A stretch of DNA of 64,000 bases from CAVVNC01 sp963750015. GTDB taxonomy: Bacteria > Desulfobacterota > Syntrophorhabdia > Syntrophorhabdales > WCHB1-27. Shown here piece by piece: positions 52,047 to 62,556 of this stretch. The first letter of the stretch is position 1. Every line of letters begins with the position of its first letter. The notes below the pieces were generated by a model that did not search any database, was not told the origin of the DNA, and saw only the letters and a list, made by a program, of their open reading frames with translations. The translations under genes were made by a program, and so were the position numbers. The stretch is taken from positions 1 to 64,000 of the forward strand of contig CAVVPU010000177.1 in assembly GCA_963750015.1 (NCBI GenBank), given 5' to 3'.

Positions 52047-52933
52047 TGTGCCTCTCCTTCCTTTCCGGACTCATCTTCCGGTTCCTCCGAGACCTTGTTA
52101 GGTCCCTTGAGGACATAATGAAACAAGCTTCCCAGCACCGCGAGGCCTATGGCAGCGGCAGCCAGGGGCTTGGTAGCCCCCTTCCAAATCGAAACAAGGG
52201 GATCGATGGAAGGAGCCGAGGCGAGACCGTTGTAGAGCTCGGGCCGATCTGCATAGTGGAGCACATACATGACGTTGGTTCCGCCCACGCCGGCTGGGTC
52301 ATAGAGACCCGCCGAGGCGAAGCCGCGCGCCTTCAAATCGGAGATGCGTTCGGCCGCGTATTCGCGCATCTGCTCTCTTGTGCCGAATTGGAGGGCCCCG
52401 GTCGGACAGGACTTGATGCAGGCAGGCTCGATGCCGGCAGCCACCCGGTCGGAGCAGAGAGTGCATTTATAGGCCTTCCCGTCCTTTGCCGACAGGCGGG
52501 GGATATTGAAGGGGCATCCCGTTATGCAGTAACCGCAGCCGATACAGTTCTCTTCCTGAAAGTCCACGATACCGTTGGAGTACTGAACGACCGCGCCCGG
52601 GGCAGGGCAGGCCTTGAGGCACCCCGGCTTACGGCAGTGCATGCAGCCGTCTTTGCGGATAAGCCACTCCAACCGGTTGCCCTCCCTGTGTTCTGCAAAG
52701 CGCATCACTGTCCAGGAAGAAGCGGACAAATCAGGCGGGTTATCGTACACACCCTTATTGCTTCCCACCTCGTCCCGGATGTCATTCCATTCCATGCAGG
52801 CAGCCTGGCAGGCCTTGCAGCCGATACAGGTGGAGACGTCGATCAGCTTTGCTACTTCCGTGGTGCTTCGAACCGAAGGGCTCGGGAGGGTCGTTGCGGA
52901 ACGGCGGACTATATCGAGTGATTCCAAAGCCAT
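52043..52933 (-). CDS. fdnH: Formate dehydrogenase beta subunit (iron-sulfur)
   Basis: A 296-residue FdnH/FdoH-type subunit. It has four cysteine groups (CIGCKACQAACMEWN, CMHCRKPGCLKACP, CIGCGYCITGCPF, CTLCSDRVAAGIEPACIKSCP) for four 4Fe-4S clusters and a C-terminal membrane anchor (about residues 255-272). It sits 10 bases after fdnG and appears intact. Confidence 0.94.
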   Translation of the reverse strand: MALESLDIVRRSATTLPSPSVRSTTEVAKLIDVSTCIGCKACQAACMEWNDIRDEVGSNKGVYDNPPDLSASSWTVMRFAEHREGNRLEWLIRKDGCMHCRKPGCLKACPAPGAVVQYSNGIVDFQEENCIGCGYCITGCPFNIPRLSAKDGKAYKCTLCSDRVAAGIEPACIKSCPTGALQFGTREQMREYAAERISDLKARGFASAGLYDPAGVGGTNVMYVLHYADRPELYNGLASAPSIDPLVSIWKGATKPLAAAAIGLAVLGSLFHYVLKGPNKVSEEPEDESGKEGEAQ

Positions 52934-52943
52934 GGCGATCTCC

Positions 52944-55900
52944 TCACGCCTTCTCTATGTTGACCAGGAAGGACTTGAACTCTGGTGTCTGGGTGTTGGC
53001 ATCGCCCACGAATGGTGTGAGCGTGTTGGCCAGGTAGCCCTTTTTTGCCGCGCCTTTGAATCCCCAGTGGATCGGGATGCCAACGTGGTGGAGCTTCTTG
53101 TCGTTCACCATCAGGGTTTGCAAACGCTTCGTGACGACCGCCACGGCCTCGATCCGGCCGCGCTTCGACCGCACGACAACCCTGTCGCCGTTTCCGATCC
53201 CTTTCTCCTTCGCCAGCTCTTCGCCGATCTCGACGAATTGTTCCGGCTGCAGCACGGCATTGATCAGGGCATGCTTGGTCCAGTAGTGAAAATGCTCGGT
53301 CAGTCGATAGGTCGTTGCAGCATAGGGGAAGTCCGCCGCTTTGCCGAAGGCCTTCAAGTCATCTGCGAATACCCGGGCCGCGGGGTTGCTTACTGCCCGC
53401 GGGTTGGTGTTGAACAGATTGACGCCGACGGGCGACTCAAGGGGCTCGTAGTGCTCGGGAAACGGTCCATCGCTCAACTTGTCCACGGCGAAGAAGCGGG
53501 CAACGCCCTCCGGGTTCATGATGAACGGTCCCATTCCATCTGCCGGATTGGAATCTACCTTGAAGTCCGGCACGTCCGACCCGACCCATGTACTGCCGTT
53601 CCACCAGATTTGTTTGCGCTTCGGGTTCCAGGGTTTACCACCCGGATCGCAGGAGGCCCGATTGTAAAGGATGCGGCGGTTTGCCGGCCAGGACCATGCC
53701 CAGTTGAGGGTCTGGCCGTTGCCGAAAGGATCGGAGTTGTCCCGGCGGGCCATCATGTTGCCCGCTTGAGTCCAGGAGCCGCGAATAGATCCAGCAGCCG
53801 CAAGCCGTAGTTCCGTCGTCCCGGAGTTGGGCGAAGCCGTCGAGCTGCTCACCCGCCTTCCTAATGATTTTGGTCTTGTCCTTCGGGTCTGCCAGATCCG
53901 CGAGCGCCTTGCCGGAATACTCCTTCGCCAGCTCCTCGGACGAGGGATTCCGCGCGACTCGGTAAGGCCAGGAAAGGTTGAGAATAGGATCGGGGAAAAC
54001 GCCCCCTTCGGATTTGTAAAGTTCCCGCAGACGGATGAAGATCAAGGCCATGATCTCGGTGGATACCTTCGCCTCGCCTGGCGGCTCCACCCCCTTCCAG
54101 TGCCATTGAAGCCAGCGCCCTGAATTGACCAACGCTCCGTCCTCCTCGGCGAAGCAGCCGCAGGGCAGGCGAAAGACCGCGGTCTGGATCTTCGCCGGAT
54201 CGACGTCGTTAAACGGCCGAAGTTTCGCCAAAACTCGGAGGTCTCCGTGGCTAAAGGATCCATCACGACTAAGTATTTCAGCTTGGCAAGGGCCGTGCCC
54301 AGCTTGGCCTTGTTGGGAAACGCCGCCAGGGCATTGAATCCCTGGCAGAGATAGCCGTTCATCCGGCCCTGATACATCTCCTCGAACACCTGGAGCACGT
54401 CGTACGGCTTGTCGAGCTTGGGCAGCCAGTCGAAGCACCAATCGTTCTTCTTGGTGGCGGCGTCCCCGAACCACGCTTTCATCAAGCTCACGTGGAATTT
54501 TTCGTAATTTTGCCAGTAAGAAAGCTGGTTGGGCCGCAGGGGCAGGGGCGCGCGTTTTTTGATGTAGGCGCCGTAGTCCGTTTCCTTTTCGTTGGGCAGG
54601 GTCAGGTAGCCGGGCAGGAGGTCGGAGAGGAGCCCCAGGTCCGTGAGACCCTGGATATTCGAATGGCCCCGCAGGGCATTCATGCCGCCGCCGTGATGCC
54701 GATGTTGCCGAGGAGGAGCTGGACCATGGCTCCGGCGCGGATCATCTGCGTTCCCAGGGAATGCTGCGTCCAGCCGAGGGCGTACATGATCGTCATCGAA
54801 CGGTCGGCCGTAGCGGTGGTGGAGATCATTTCGGCGACTTTGAGGAACTGTTCCTTGGGTGTGCCGCAGACCTTCTCAACCATCTCCGGCGTATAGCGGC
54901 TATAGTGCTTCTTCAGCAGTTGATAAACGCAACGCGGGTCCTGCAGGGTGGGGTCGGTCTTGACGTAGCCGTCTTTTCCGAGTTGATAGTGCCAGGAAGA
55001 CCTATCGTAGGTGTGGCTTTCGCCATTATAGCCGGAGAAGAGGCCATTCTCGAAAGCAAAGCCTATGTCGACGAGGAAGGTGAAGTCCGTATATGCCTTG
55101 AGGTAGTCATGCTGGATCTTGTCGTTGCTCAGCAGATAGTTGATGACGCCCCCGAGGAAGGCGATGTCCGTGCCGGTGCGCAGTGGCGCGTAATAGTCGG
55201 CCACGGACGCGGAGCGCGTGAAGCGAGGATCGACCACGATCAGCTTCGCCTTGTTGTGTTTTTTTGCCTCGATCACCCACTTGAAACCGCACGGGTGGGC
55301 CTCGGCCGCATTGCCGCCCATGATCAGGACCAGGTCGGCATTCTTGATATCGACCCAATGGTTGGTCATTGCGCCGCGCCCGTATGTGGCGGCCAGACTG
55401 GCCACCGTGGGGCCGTGTCAGACTCGGGCCTGGTTGTCGAAGGCGAGCATTCCCAAAGACCTCACCACCTTGTGGGTCAGGTAGCCCGATTCATTGCTCG
55501 ACGCAGAGGCGGCGAGAAAGCCTGTCGAGAGCCAGCGGTTGACGGTGGTACCGGCGCTATTTTTGGCAATGAAATTAGCGTCCCTGTCAGCCTTCATAAG
55601 CCGGGCGACGCGGTCGATGGCCTCGTCCCAGGAGATGCGTTTCCACTCGTTGCTGCCGGGCTCTCGGACCTCGGGGTACTTGAGCCGGCTTGGACTGTTG
55701 ACGAAGTCGAGCAACGCCGCTCCTTTCGGGCAGAGGGTCCCCCGGTTTATCGGATGATCGGGGTCTCCTTCGATGTGAATAATGGAGGATTTGGCGTTTT
55801 TCGCGTTATCCCCCGAAGAGTACATCAAAAGACCGCAGGCTACCGAACAGTACGGACAGGTGTTACGCGTTTCGACGGTCCGCACGAGCTTGAACTCCCG

Positions 55901-56005
55901 CACATCCGCCAAAACCGGTTCGGGCGGAAATCCCATAGCTGCTATAGAAGAGCTGCCCAACCCGATACCGCAGATTTTGAGAAATTGCCGCCTCGATATG
56001 CCCAT
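52944..56005 (-). pseudogene. fdnG: Selenocysteine formate dehydrogenase alpha subunit, with three apparent frameshifts
   Basis: The molybdopterin catalytic subunit, of FdnG/FdoG type. It has a Tat signal (SRRQFLK, start ATG 56005 with AAGGAGGAG) and a 4Fe-4S motif (CPYCSVACGLL). The in-frame TGA at 55420-55418 falls in QARV-U-HGPTVASLA, exactly the selenocysteine site of E. coli FdnG/FdoG. Three single-base shifts break the frame: one missing base near 54684-54693, one missing near 54212-54220 and one extra near 53778-53786. Corrected, it would be about 1020 residues with conserved sequence to the end (PEYKxFLVNIEKA-like). The strong conservation suggests either very recent inactivation or sequence errors. 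Confidence 0.92.
55388..55420 (-). promoter_or_regulatory. Selenocysteine codon TGA and SECIS hairpin of fdnG
   Basis: Eleven bases after the TGA, GGTGGCC pairs with GGCCGCC (7 bp including one G-U) around the loop AGTCT (55399-55395). The loop G is 19 bases from the TGA. The geometry and the loop match the E. coli fdnG element. It implies that the organism has selA, selB and selC elsewhere. Confidence 0.9.
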
Positions 56006-56171
56006 AATCTCCTCCTTCTGGCTTAGTATTATGGGGCCGGAATCGATTGTCAAGTTTTTTTGAAAGTCATCTTCTTGACGGCCGGAGATTATGACCGGAA
56101 GAAACTGCTCTCTGACCTGAGCCGGCCCGGCCTATTCCACGGCCACGACTCACCAACACGGGGAAATATTC

Positions 56172-56201
56172 TTGACAAAACCATGGAGAGACCTCTATTG
56201 T
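56172..56201 (+). promoter_or_regulatory. Promoter of the MFS transporter gene
   Basis: TTGACA (56172-56177), an 18-base spacer, then TATTGT (56196-56201), 42 bases before the ATG at 56244. Confidence 0.6.
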
Positions 56202-56243
56202 AAAAGCGACCGGTTTCTTCCCATAGCTCTTCATTGGACTGTT

Positions 56244-57425
56244 ATGAAAAAAGGCTCTGCCGCGCTTCTCACCGTTGCTCATGCGTCTGCCGACATCAAC
56301 CAGGGGTCCGTACCTATCCTCCTTCCTTTCTTTATCGCCGCCCATCACCTTTCCTATGCCGCCGCCGCGACGATCGTCCTGGCCATCAACCTCGTATCGA
56401 CGCTCATGCAGCCGGTTTTTGGCTACGTCTCCGATCGCCGGCCCGCACCGTGGCTGCTTCCTTTTTCAATGCTCCTCGTCGGGCTTGGTGTTTCCTACAC
56501 CGGATATGCCCCCACTTACGCCATAGGTGTCGTCTCGGTCATGGTGAGCGGCCTGGGGATCGCCATGTTTCATCCGGAGGGCGCCCGGCTGATGAACTAT
56601 CTGGCGGAAGACCAAAAAGCGACGGCTATGAGCCTCTTCGCTATAGGCGGCCAACTCGGCTTCGCCCTCGGCCCCCTTATTGCCACTGCGGCCCTTTTCT
56701 GGTGCGGTCTCAGAGGTACGGGCTTTCTTATGATTCCACCGGTCATCATGGGGGCGCTCTTGCTCTACATGCTGCCCCGTCTGACCCGAGGTTACGAGCC
56801 ACAAAGGCATGTCAAATCCCAGCCAACGGCAGCCGAGGGGAAGGACCGGTGGCCTGCCTTCACCTGCCTTGGCACCGCCTTGCTGAGCCGTTCCGTGGTC
56901 TTTTACGGGCTTAACACGTTCCTGCCTCTTTTCTGGATCAAGGTACTTCACCAATCCGGGGGCAGGGCAGGGACGGCCCTTGCGGTCCTGCTTATCTCCT
57001 CGATGATAGGGAACTTCATGGGCGGGCGAACTGCGGACCGCATAGGCTTGCGCACGGTGACTATCACGGGTTTTCTCTTCCTTTCAATCCTTCTTCCCCT
57101 TCTGCTTTTGACGTCAAACCCTCTCGGCGCAACACTGCTTCTGATCCCTATCGGATTGGTGCTTTCTGCGCCTTTCGGCCCCATGGTCGTCCTCGGCCAA
57201 TCCTATCTGCCCCGCAGGGTGGGCCTCGCCTCAGGCATAACCCTTGGCCTCGCCTTCTCTTTTGGCGGTCTCACGACCCCTCTTCTCGGCTATATCGGCG
57301 ATCATCACGGACTTCGGGCCACTATCGGGGTCGTGGCGTTTATGCCTCTTTTCTGTCTGGCCCTCACTCTCATGTTGCCGGCAGAAAGGAAGACGGGCCT
57401 GGAGAATAGTCTGTCCCCAGGGTGA
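56244..57425 (+). CDS. MFS transporter, fosmidomycin-resistance (Fsr)-like
   Basis: A 393-residue major-facilitator protein with 12 hydrophobic segments. Fsr-family features are HASADINQGSVPILLPFFI in the first helix, FGYVSDRRPAPWLLP in the loop 2-3 region, GLGIAMFHPEGARL and the C-half GGRTADRIGLRTV. The substrate is unknown; Fsr relatives export small drugs. ATG 56244 is chosen because the upstream 24 codons overlap the promoter. Confidence 0.85.
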   Translation: MKKGSAALLTVAHASADINQGSVPILLPFFIAAHHLSYAAAATIVLAINLVSTLMQPVFGYVSDRRPAPWLLPFSMLLVGLGVSYTGYAPTYAIGVVSVMVSGLGIAMFHPEGARLMNYLAEDQKATAMSLFAIGGQLGFALGPLIATAALFWCGLRGTGFLMIPPVIMGALLLYMLPRLTRGYEPQRHVKSQPTAAEGKDRWPAFTCLGTALLSRSVVFYGLNTFLPLFWIKVLHQSGGRAGTALAVLLISSMIGNFMGGRTADRIGLRTVTITGFLFLSILLPLLLLTSNPLGATLLLIPIGLVLSAPFGPMVVLGQSYLPRRVGLASGITLGLAFSFGGLTTPLLGYIGDHHGLRATIGVVAFMPLFCLALTLMLPAERKTGLENSLSPG

Positions 57426-57449
57426 TGGCGTGTAGCGATGGGGCCAGAT

Positions 57450-58148
57450 TTATTTCGATATCTTCTCGATCCAGCCTGCGCTTTCCTCCACGATTCCCCG
57501 GTAGATGTCTTCTTTCGTGGTGCCTGCTGATTTCAGTACATGGAAGGAATGGTCTCCGCTTTCGATGATACGGAGATCCCAGGGAGCGGCAAGGCCCTTC
57601 AGCACAGGCCGAAGCCTTTCCAAATTACAGAGGGGATCGCGGGTTCCCGCAAAGAAAAGCATCGGCACAGTAATGCGGTAGAGATGGGCATCTCTCAGCT
57701 TCTCTTCATGACCTGCCGGGTGCAGGGGATAGCCGAGGAAGATCAACCCGTGGGCACAGAGAAAACCATCGGCAGCCATCTGGGAAGCCACGCGGCCTCC
57801 CATCGACTTCCCTGCGGCGACCCAGAAATCGATCTGACCGCCTAATCGTTCACGAAAGAAGGCTGCTGCCGAGAGCCACGTATCTGCAAGGGTCTCGTAC
57901 TTATCCGGGGCCTTCCGGCCCCGTTCGGTATAAAGGAAATTAAATCTCAGCGTTGGGTAGCCTGCGAGCGCGAGCCCGTCAGCAAAGGCTATCACGAGAT
58001 CCGCTGTCATGTCGTTGCCCGCTCCGTGGGCCACGATCACGCCGGCTCGCTTCTTCTCTTCTCCGGGGAGGGCGAGGACGCCCGACGTGGAAGATCCATC
58101 TCTCAGCATAATCGACACATCTTCCCGTAACAACTCTGGTCCTGCCAT
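57450..58148 (-). CDS. Alpha/beta hydrolase of the KANL3/Tex30-like family
   Basis: A 232-residue hydrolase. The nucleophile elbow is GKSMGG (Ser at about 115), with VIVAHGAGNDMTADLV near the N-terminus, FAGTRDPLC (acid) and GDHSFHVLKS (His) to complete the triad. It resembles bacterial homologues of the KANL3/Tex30 group. The substrate is unknown. It converges on the MFS gene. Confidence 0.8.
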   Translation of the reverse strand: MAGPELLREDVSIMLRDGSSTSGVLALPGEEKKRAGVIVAHGAGNDMTADLVIAFADGLALAGYPTLRFNFLYTERGRKAPDKYETLADTWLSAAAFFRERLGGQIDFWVAAGKSMGGRVASQMAADGFLCAHGLIFLGYPLHPAGHEEKLRDAHLYRITVPMLFFAGTRDPLCNLERLRPVLKGLAAPWDLRIIESGDHSFHVLKSAGTTKEDIYRGIVEESAGWIEKISK

Positions 58149-58157
58149 GGGACGCAC

Positions 58158-58634
58158 CTCTGCTCAATAATAGGGGGATTCTGTGCAAAGATCAACCACA
58201 GGAGGTAAATACCCATAGATTTCTCGGAATTCTTCCTTGGATAGTGCCAGAGAGCCTCCTTCTGAAAGCTCGTCGCCATCCCCGATTTAACTAGGGCTTT
58301 TACGCTGTCAATCCCACCAGTCATGCCTTTCGAGGACTTAAGTAATGCCTGCAAAATCCGAGAACTCTAGATAACGACAGGCAACTAGTCGCTGACGAAT
58401 ACCGAGAAGGTCCATCATCGGACTATCCGTATGGAAAGACTCCTCGCGGAACGGAAAAAGTCAATTCGGAATACTGGGGGGCGTGAGACGGAGGGTGGAG
58501 ATTCCGATGCCCTTCATCAGTATGTCCATAGTACGGAAAACAGCATCAGGAAGGCCGTCTTCGGCGAATATGTGCGGAATTCCAGGCCGTATAGCAGGCC
58601 TTGAAACCAGTTAATCATAGACAAGGAGAGCCCT
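58158..58634. other. Gap without a recognised gene
   Basis: These 477 bases hold only short frames with no recognised family. One minus-strand frame (58354 to 58103) contains SVKALVKSGMATSFQKEALW but runs into the hydrolase start and lacks supporting signals. The only clear signal is AAGGAG at 58622-58627, the ribosome binding site of the next gene. Confidence 0.5.
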
Positions 58635-61109
58635 TTGGCCGGAGTACCGGAAGGTAGCGACAAGCCGTTGGTGCTGATCGTAGACGACGAAGCCGCGACA
58701 CGTATGGTGACCAGGGAGGTCTTGCTCAACGCCGGTTTCGAGGTTGCAGAGGCCGAGGATGGCGCAGTAGCTCTTCGTCTGCTCGACGCTATCAGACCTG
58801 AGATCATTGTCACCGACGTCACCATGCCGGGTATGGATGGGTTTGCCCTTTGCGAGAAGATACGCCTCAGGCCCGAAGAACGGCTCCTGCCCGTCCTTAT
58901 GGTAACCGGTCTCGGCGACGTGGCATCGATTCACCGGGCCTACGAGGTGGGTGCCACTGACTTCATTACAAAACCATTCAACTGGCTCGTTTTGTCCCAG
59001 AGAATACGCCACATGGTCCGCGAAAGCAGGCTCGTGGAGGGCTTGAAGCGCAGTGAGGCCAGGAACAGCGCCCTTCTGAACGCGATTCCCGACGCTATGT
59101 TCCGCCTGAATAACGATGGGACAATTCTGGAGTCGAAAGGATCGAAGGAGTTCGACATCGGCATCAGTTCAATAGGCAAGAAGCTCTATGAAACCCTGCC
59201 GATGGGGGTCGCCGAAAGCATGATAGAGGCCGTCGAGAAAGTTCTTCTAAAGGACACCACCGTAGGGCTGGAATATCAGATGGCTGTCGACGGGACGGTT
59301 CGACACTTCGATGCGAGAATCGTCGCGAGCGGTCAAGACGAGGCTCTGAGCATCGTGAGGGACATTACGGAACGGAAGAGGGCCGAGAATGCCCTCAAAG
59401 AGAGCGAGGAGCGGTACGCCCTCGCGGCGGAAGGCGCGAACGACGGGCTTTGGGACTGGAACATGCGAACAAATGAGATACATTACTCCCAAAGATGGAA
59501 GGCCATGCTCGGGTGGGAAGAAGGAGAGATCGGCTCCTCACCCGATGAGTGGTTCACGCGGATACACGCAGAAGACATGGAACGGTTCAGAGTCCTACTC
59601 AATGCCCACTTGGAAGGGGCTAGCCCGCACTTCCAGGCTGAGTATCGAATTGCCCACAAGGACGGAGCCTACCTTTGGGTCTTAACGAGGGGGATCGCAG
59701 TTCGGAGCGACGAGGGAAAACCCGAGAGGATGGCAGGGTCTCAGACCGACGTGACCGACGCACGGCGGGCGCAGGAGAGACTCCTCCACGATGCCCTTTA
59801 TGACCAGCTCACCGGTTTGCCGAACCGTAGCCTCCTCATGAACAGGCTCGAGCAATCGGTTGTCCGGGCCAAACGGTCGAAAGACGAAACATTCGCGGTG
59901 CTTTTCCTCGACCTCGACCGTTTCAAGAACGTGAACGACGTCATGGGCCACGCCGCGGGCGACAAAGTTCTTGTGGGGGTCGCCCGGAGGCTGCAATCGT
60001 GCGTTCGACCAGGGGACACGGTGGGGAGGATAGGGGGAGACGAATTCGTCATACTTCTCGAAAATGTGATCGATTTTCAAACCGCCATGACCATAGCCGA
60101 GAGAATCGAGCAGAGCCTGACTGCGCCTCTTTCCCTGGAAGGCCAGGAGGTGTTTATGTCGGCGAGTATCGGGATCGTCGTGGCATCGGGCCAATATAAC
60201 AAACCCGAAGACGTGCTCCGGGACGCCGATATAGCGGTGTACCGGGCAAAGGCATTGGGTAGGGGCTGTCATGTCAACTTTGACCGATCGATGTATGAGA
60301 AAACCGTTGCCCTCCTCGAACTCGAAGGCGATTTGAGAAAGGCGATCGAACGACAGGAACTCTTCCTCGAATACCAGCCCATCGTGTCATTGGAGACAGA
60401 ATCTCTCGTCTCCCTGGAGGCACTCGTTCGTTGGCACCACCCAAAGCGGGGCCTCATGTCCCCCCAAGAATTTATCCCTCTGGCCGAAGAAACCGGTCTT
60501 ATAGTGCCGATAGGAGAATGGGTGCTGAGAAAGGTCTGCGGGCAGGTCGTGAATTGGCAGAAATCCGGCGGCGCTTCACCGGTCGTTGCAATAAATGTCT
60601 CCGGCTGCCAACTGAGGCAATCCGACTTTCCCAATGTGGTGCGACGCATCCTCCGTGAGTTCGGGCTGATCCCTGCCTCCATCGAGCTCGAGATTACCGA
60701 GAGCGTTTTGATGGACGATATGGAGTACGCCGATCACATCCTCTCAGAGCTGAGAGAAATCGGTCTTCGCGTCAGTCTCGACAATTTCGGCACGGGTTAT
60801 TCCTCTCTGAGCTATCTTCAACGATTCCCTATCCGGAAGCTTAAGGTCGACAAGAGCTTCATTCAGCGACTGGGGATCGATTCAGGCAATTCGGACATAG
60901 TGAGTGCAGTTTTTCAGCTTGCGAGAGGACTCGGGGTGGAGGTGGTGGCAGAAGGCGTAGAGACCGGAGAAGCTGCCTCCCGGCTCAAGGAAATGGGCTG
61001 CACCCTCGCTCAGGGCTTCTACTTTGCGAGACCTACCGGGGTGGAGAATCTGTGCCTTCCGCAACTCCCCTGCGAAGCGAATGAGCCCAAAGCCGGAACC
61101 GGGACCTAA
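58635..61109 (+). CDS. Response regulator with PAS, GGDEF and EAL domains
   Basis: An 824-residue cyclic-di-GMP protein. It has a receiver domain (residues 10-125, LVLIVDDEAATRMV, phosphoryl Asp in IIVTDVTMPGMDG, Lys in FITKPFN) and two PAS-like sensors (about 140-245 and 255-375, the second of PAS_3 type with WDWNMRTNEIHYSQRW). GGDEF follows (RIGGDEFVILL, about 475), then EAL (LEALVRWHHPKRG, about 597, with ELEITESVLM and DNFGTGYSSLSYL). Both catalytic motifs look intact, so it could make and degrade the messenger. The start is TTG, supported by AAGGAG upstream. Confidence 0.93.
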   Translation: MAGVPEGSDKPLVLIVDDEAATRMVTREVLLNAGFEVAEAEDGAVALRLLDAIRPEIIVTDVTMPGMDGFALCEKIRLRPEERLLPVLMVTGLGDVASIHRAYEVGATDFITKPFNWLVLSQRIRHMVRESRLVEGLKRSEARNSALLNAIPDAMFRLNNDGTILESKGSKEFDIGISSIGKKLYETLPMGVAESMIEAVEKVLLKDTTVGLEYQMAVDGTVRHFDARIVASGQDEALSIVRDITERKRAENALKESEERYALAAEGANDGLWDWNMRTNEIHYSQRWKAMLGWEEGEIGSSPDEWFTRIHAEDMERFRVLLNAHLEGASPHFQAEYRIAHKDGAYLWVLTRGIAVRSDEGKPERMAGSQTDVTDARRAQERLLHDALYDQLTGLPNRSLLMNRLEQSVVRAKRSKDETFAVLFLDLDRFKNVNDVMGHAAGDKVLVGVARRLQSCVRPGDTVGRIGGDEFVILLENVIDFQTAMTIAERIEQSLTAPLSLEGQEVFMSASIGIVVASGQYNKPEDVLRDADIAVYRAKALGRGCHVNFDRSMYEKTVALLELEGDLRKAIERQELFLEYQPIVSLETESLVSLEALVRWHHPKRGLMSPQEFIPLAEETGLIVPIGEWVLRKVCGQVVNWQKSGGASPVVAINVSGCQLRQSDFPNVVRRILREFGLIPASIELEITESVLMDDMEYADHILSELREIGLRVSLDNFGTGYSSLSYLQRFPIRKLKVDKSFIQRLGIDSGNSDIVSAVFQLARGLGVEVVAEGVETGEAASRLKEMGCTLAQGFYFARPTGVENLCLPQLPCEANEPKAGTGT

Positions 61110-61185
61110 ATAGGGTGTAGCAAGCGGCGCAGCCGGGAAATCCCGTCGTAAAAAGACAAAGGTTGACGAATTTCGCGGGAAAGAC

Positions 61186-61596
61186 CTACGGCCCCGATCG
61201 TTTGATCAGGCGATCAATGCTCCACGGGCCCCCTCCGGCTGCTGCCAAATAGAGAAAGACAAAGGTAAAGATCACGGCCAAATCGCCTTTATTGGCGATC
61301 GGCCAGAAACCGTGAGGTGCATGGGCCGTGAAGTAGGCAACGGCCATCTGCCCGGAGAGGATGAACGCCACGGGACGGGTGAAGAGCCCTATGAGAAGGG
61401 CCAAACCCCCGAAGAATTCGAGCACTCCCCCTACCCAAAGGAACGAGAAAGGCGGTGGGCCGAGTTGACCGGGAGGTGTCTGAAAACCGAAGAGCTTCTG
61501 GGCGCCGTGGGCCATGAAGAGAAAGGCCACCACGATCCTCAGCACGCTCAAGAGATATGGTGCCCATCGGGAAGGGAACCTGTCGAGATCAGCCAT
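61186..61596 (-). CDS. DoxX-family membrane protein
   Basis: A 136-residue protein with four membrane helices. DoxX marks are LRIVVAFLFMAHGAQKLFGF and GLALLIGLFTRPVAFILSGQMAVAYFTAHAPHGFWPIANKGDLAVIF. These proteins are linked to thiol stress or quinone-related functions; the exact role is unknown. Ribosome binding site AAGGAGG precedes the ATG. Confidence 0.85.
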   Translation of the reverse strand: MADLDRFPSRWAPYLLSVLRIVVAFLFMAHGAQKLFGFQTPPGQLGPPPFSFLWVGGVLEFFGGLALLIGLFTRPVAFILSGQMAVAYFTAHAPHGFWPIANKGDLAVIFTFVFLYLAAAGGGPWSIDRLIKRSGP

Positions 61597-61774
61597 CCTG
61601 TTCCTCCTTCAACTTGTGGATTCCCTGCAGCCTGCCCTGCGCGAGCAGGGTTGTTCACTCAATTGCGGCCCCGGGGGCCGGAAAACATGTGCACAAACGG
61701 TTAAATAGTATTTTAATACGTCTTCACAGAGCGGGCACGTCAAAGTCAGGGGCTTGAAAAGTTGTCTTTTGCCT

Positions 61775-61797
61775 GCCGGAGGTTCTTTGCCTCCGGC
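61775..61797 (-). terminator. Hairpin downstream of the metallo-hydrolase gene
   Basis: GCCGGAGG and CCTCCGGC form an 8-bp stem with a 7-base loop, 85 bases after the stop of the minus-strand hydrolase. No T-run follows, so termination is only a possibility. Confidence 0.35.
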
Positions 61798-61881
61798 GTT
61801 TCCTGACGGGAAGGATCGAGGGCTAGCGGGAAAGCCCCGGTCGAAAGAGGCCGATGCACAAATACGAGGCCCGAGAAAGCC

Positions 61882-62556
61882 CTATCGCGTCTTCCTTGCA
61901 TACATTTTCATGAAGTGGCGGATATACTTCTCCACCCGGCTCCTCGGTTGGTATATGCCCGAATGGCCGTCACACAGCACATCCGCCTCAAGGCGCAGCA
62001 ACTTTTCCATCGATTCTGTCCACGCCGACGTGTCGCAGTCGAAATCGGACAAGAGGGGCGCGCCCAAGTCCTGTCCGAAGAGCACCCTTGCCTTTCCTGT
62101 ATCCACATAAGGCGATATGGATCCGGGGGTATGACCGGGGGTATGAACGAACATGATCTCTTGTCCGTCGATGGGCACTCGTCCTTCGGAGCCCGAAAGT
62201 CTGACGTCCGGAGCGAAGGCCTTGAAGTCAACCTCGAAGCAGAAGGCGGCTGTCAACTTGTTATCCCCACGCTCCACAATGTCCGCATCCAGCTCGTGCA
62301 TATAGAGACGCACACCGAGACGCTCCCGAAAAAGAACGGCCCCGCCCATGTGGTCGATATGACAATGGGTGAGGATCATGGCGTGGATGTCGGATGGTGC
62401 AACTCCGGCCGCCTCGATGTTGGCGATCGTCCCATCCAGGGCCGCACCGAAGCCGGCGTCGATAAGCACAGGCTGGTCTGCGTCGATAAGGTATACGTTG
62501 CAATCCCTTCTGTCCGTTATATCAGGACCGGCAACGCGATAGATGCCTTTTATCAT
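61882..62556 (-). CDS. Metallo-beta-lactamase-fold hydrolase (glyoxalase II-like)
   Basis: A 224-residue MBL-fold enzyme with the metal motif HCHIDHMGGAVLF, FVHTPGHTPGSISPY and LFGQDLG (the bridging Asp), ending CDGHSGIY. ATG 62556 is selected because GGAGGAAGG lies directly upstream; 34 upstream codons of the longer frame are not protein-like. The substrate cannot be assigned. Confidence 0.85.
   Translation of the reverse strand: MIKGIYRVAGPDITDRRDCNVYLIDADQPVLIDAGFGAALDGTIANIEAAGVAPSDIHAMILTHCHIDHMGGAVLFRERLGVRLYMHELDADIVERGDNKLTAAFCFEVDFKAFAPDVRLSGSEGRVPIDGQEIMFVHTPGHTPGSISPYVDTGKARVLFGQDLGAPLLSDFDCDTSAWTESMEKLLRLEADVLCDGHSGIYQPRSRVEKYIRHFMKMYARKTR

Noticed and set aside
54761..56026. Plus-strand frame of 421 codons over the formate dehydrogenase gene
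   Set aside because: Antisense shadow of fdnG; the minus strand carries conserved molybdopterin enzyme sequence.
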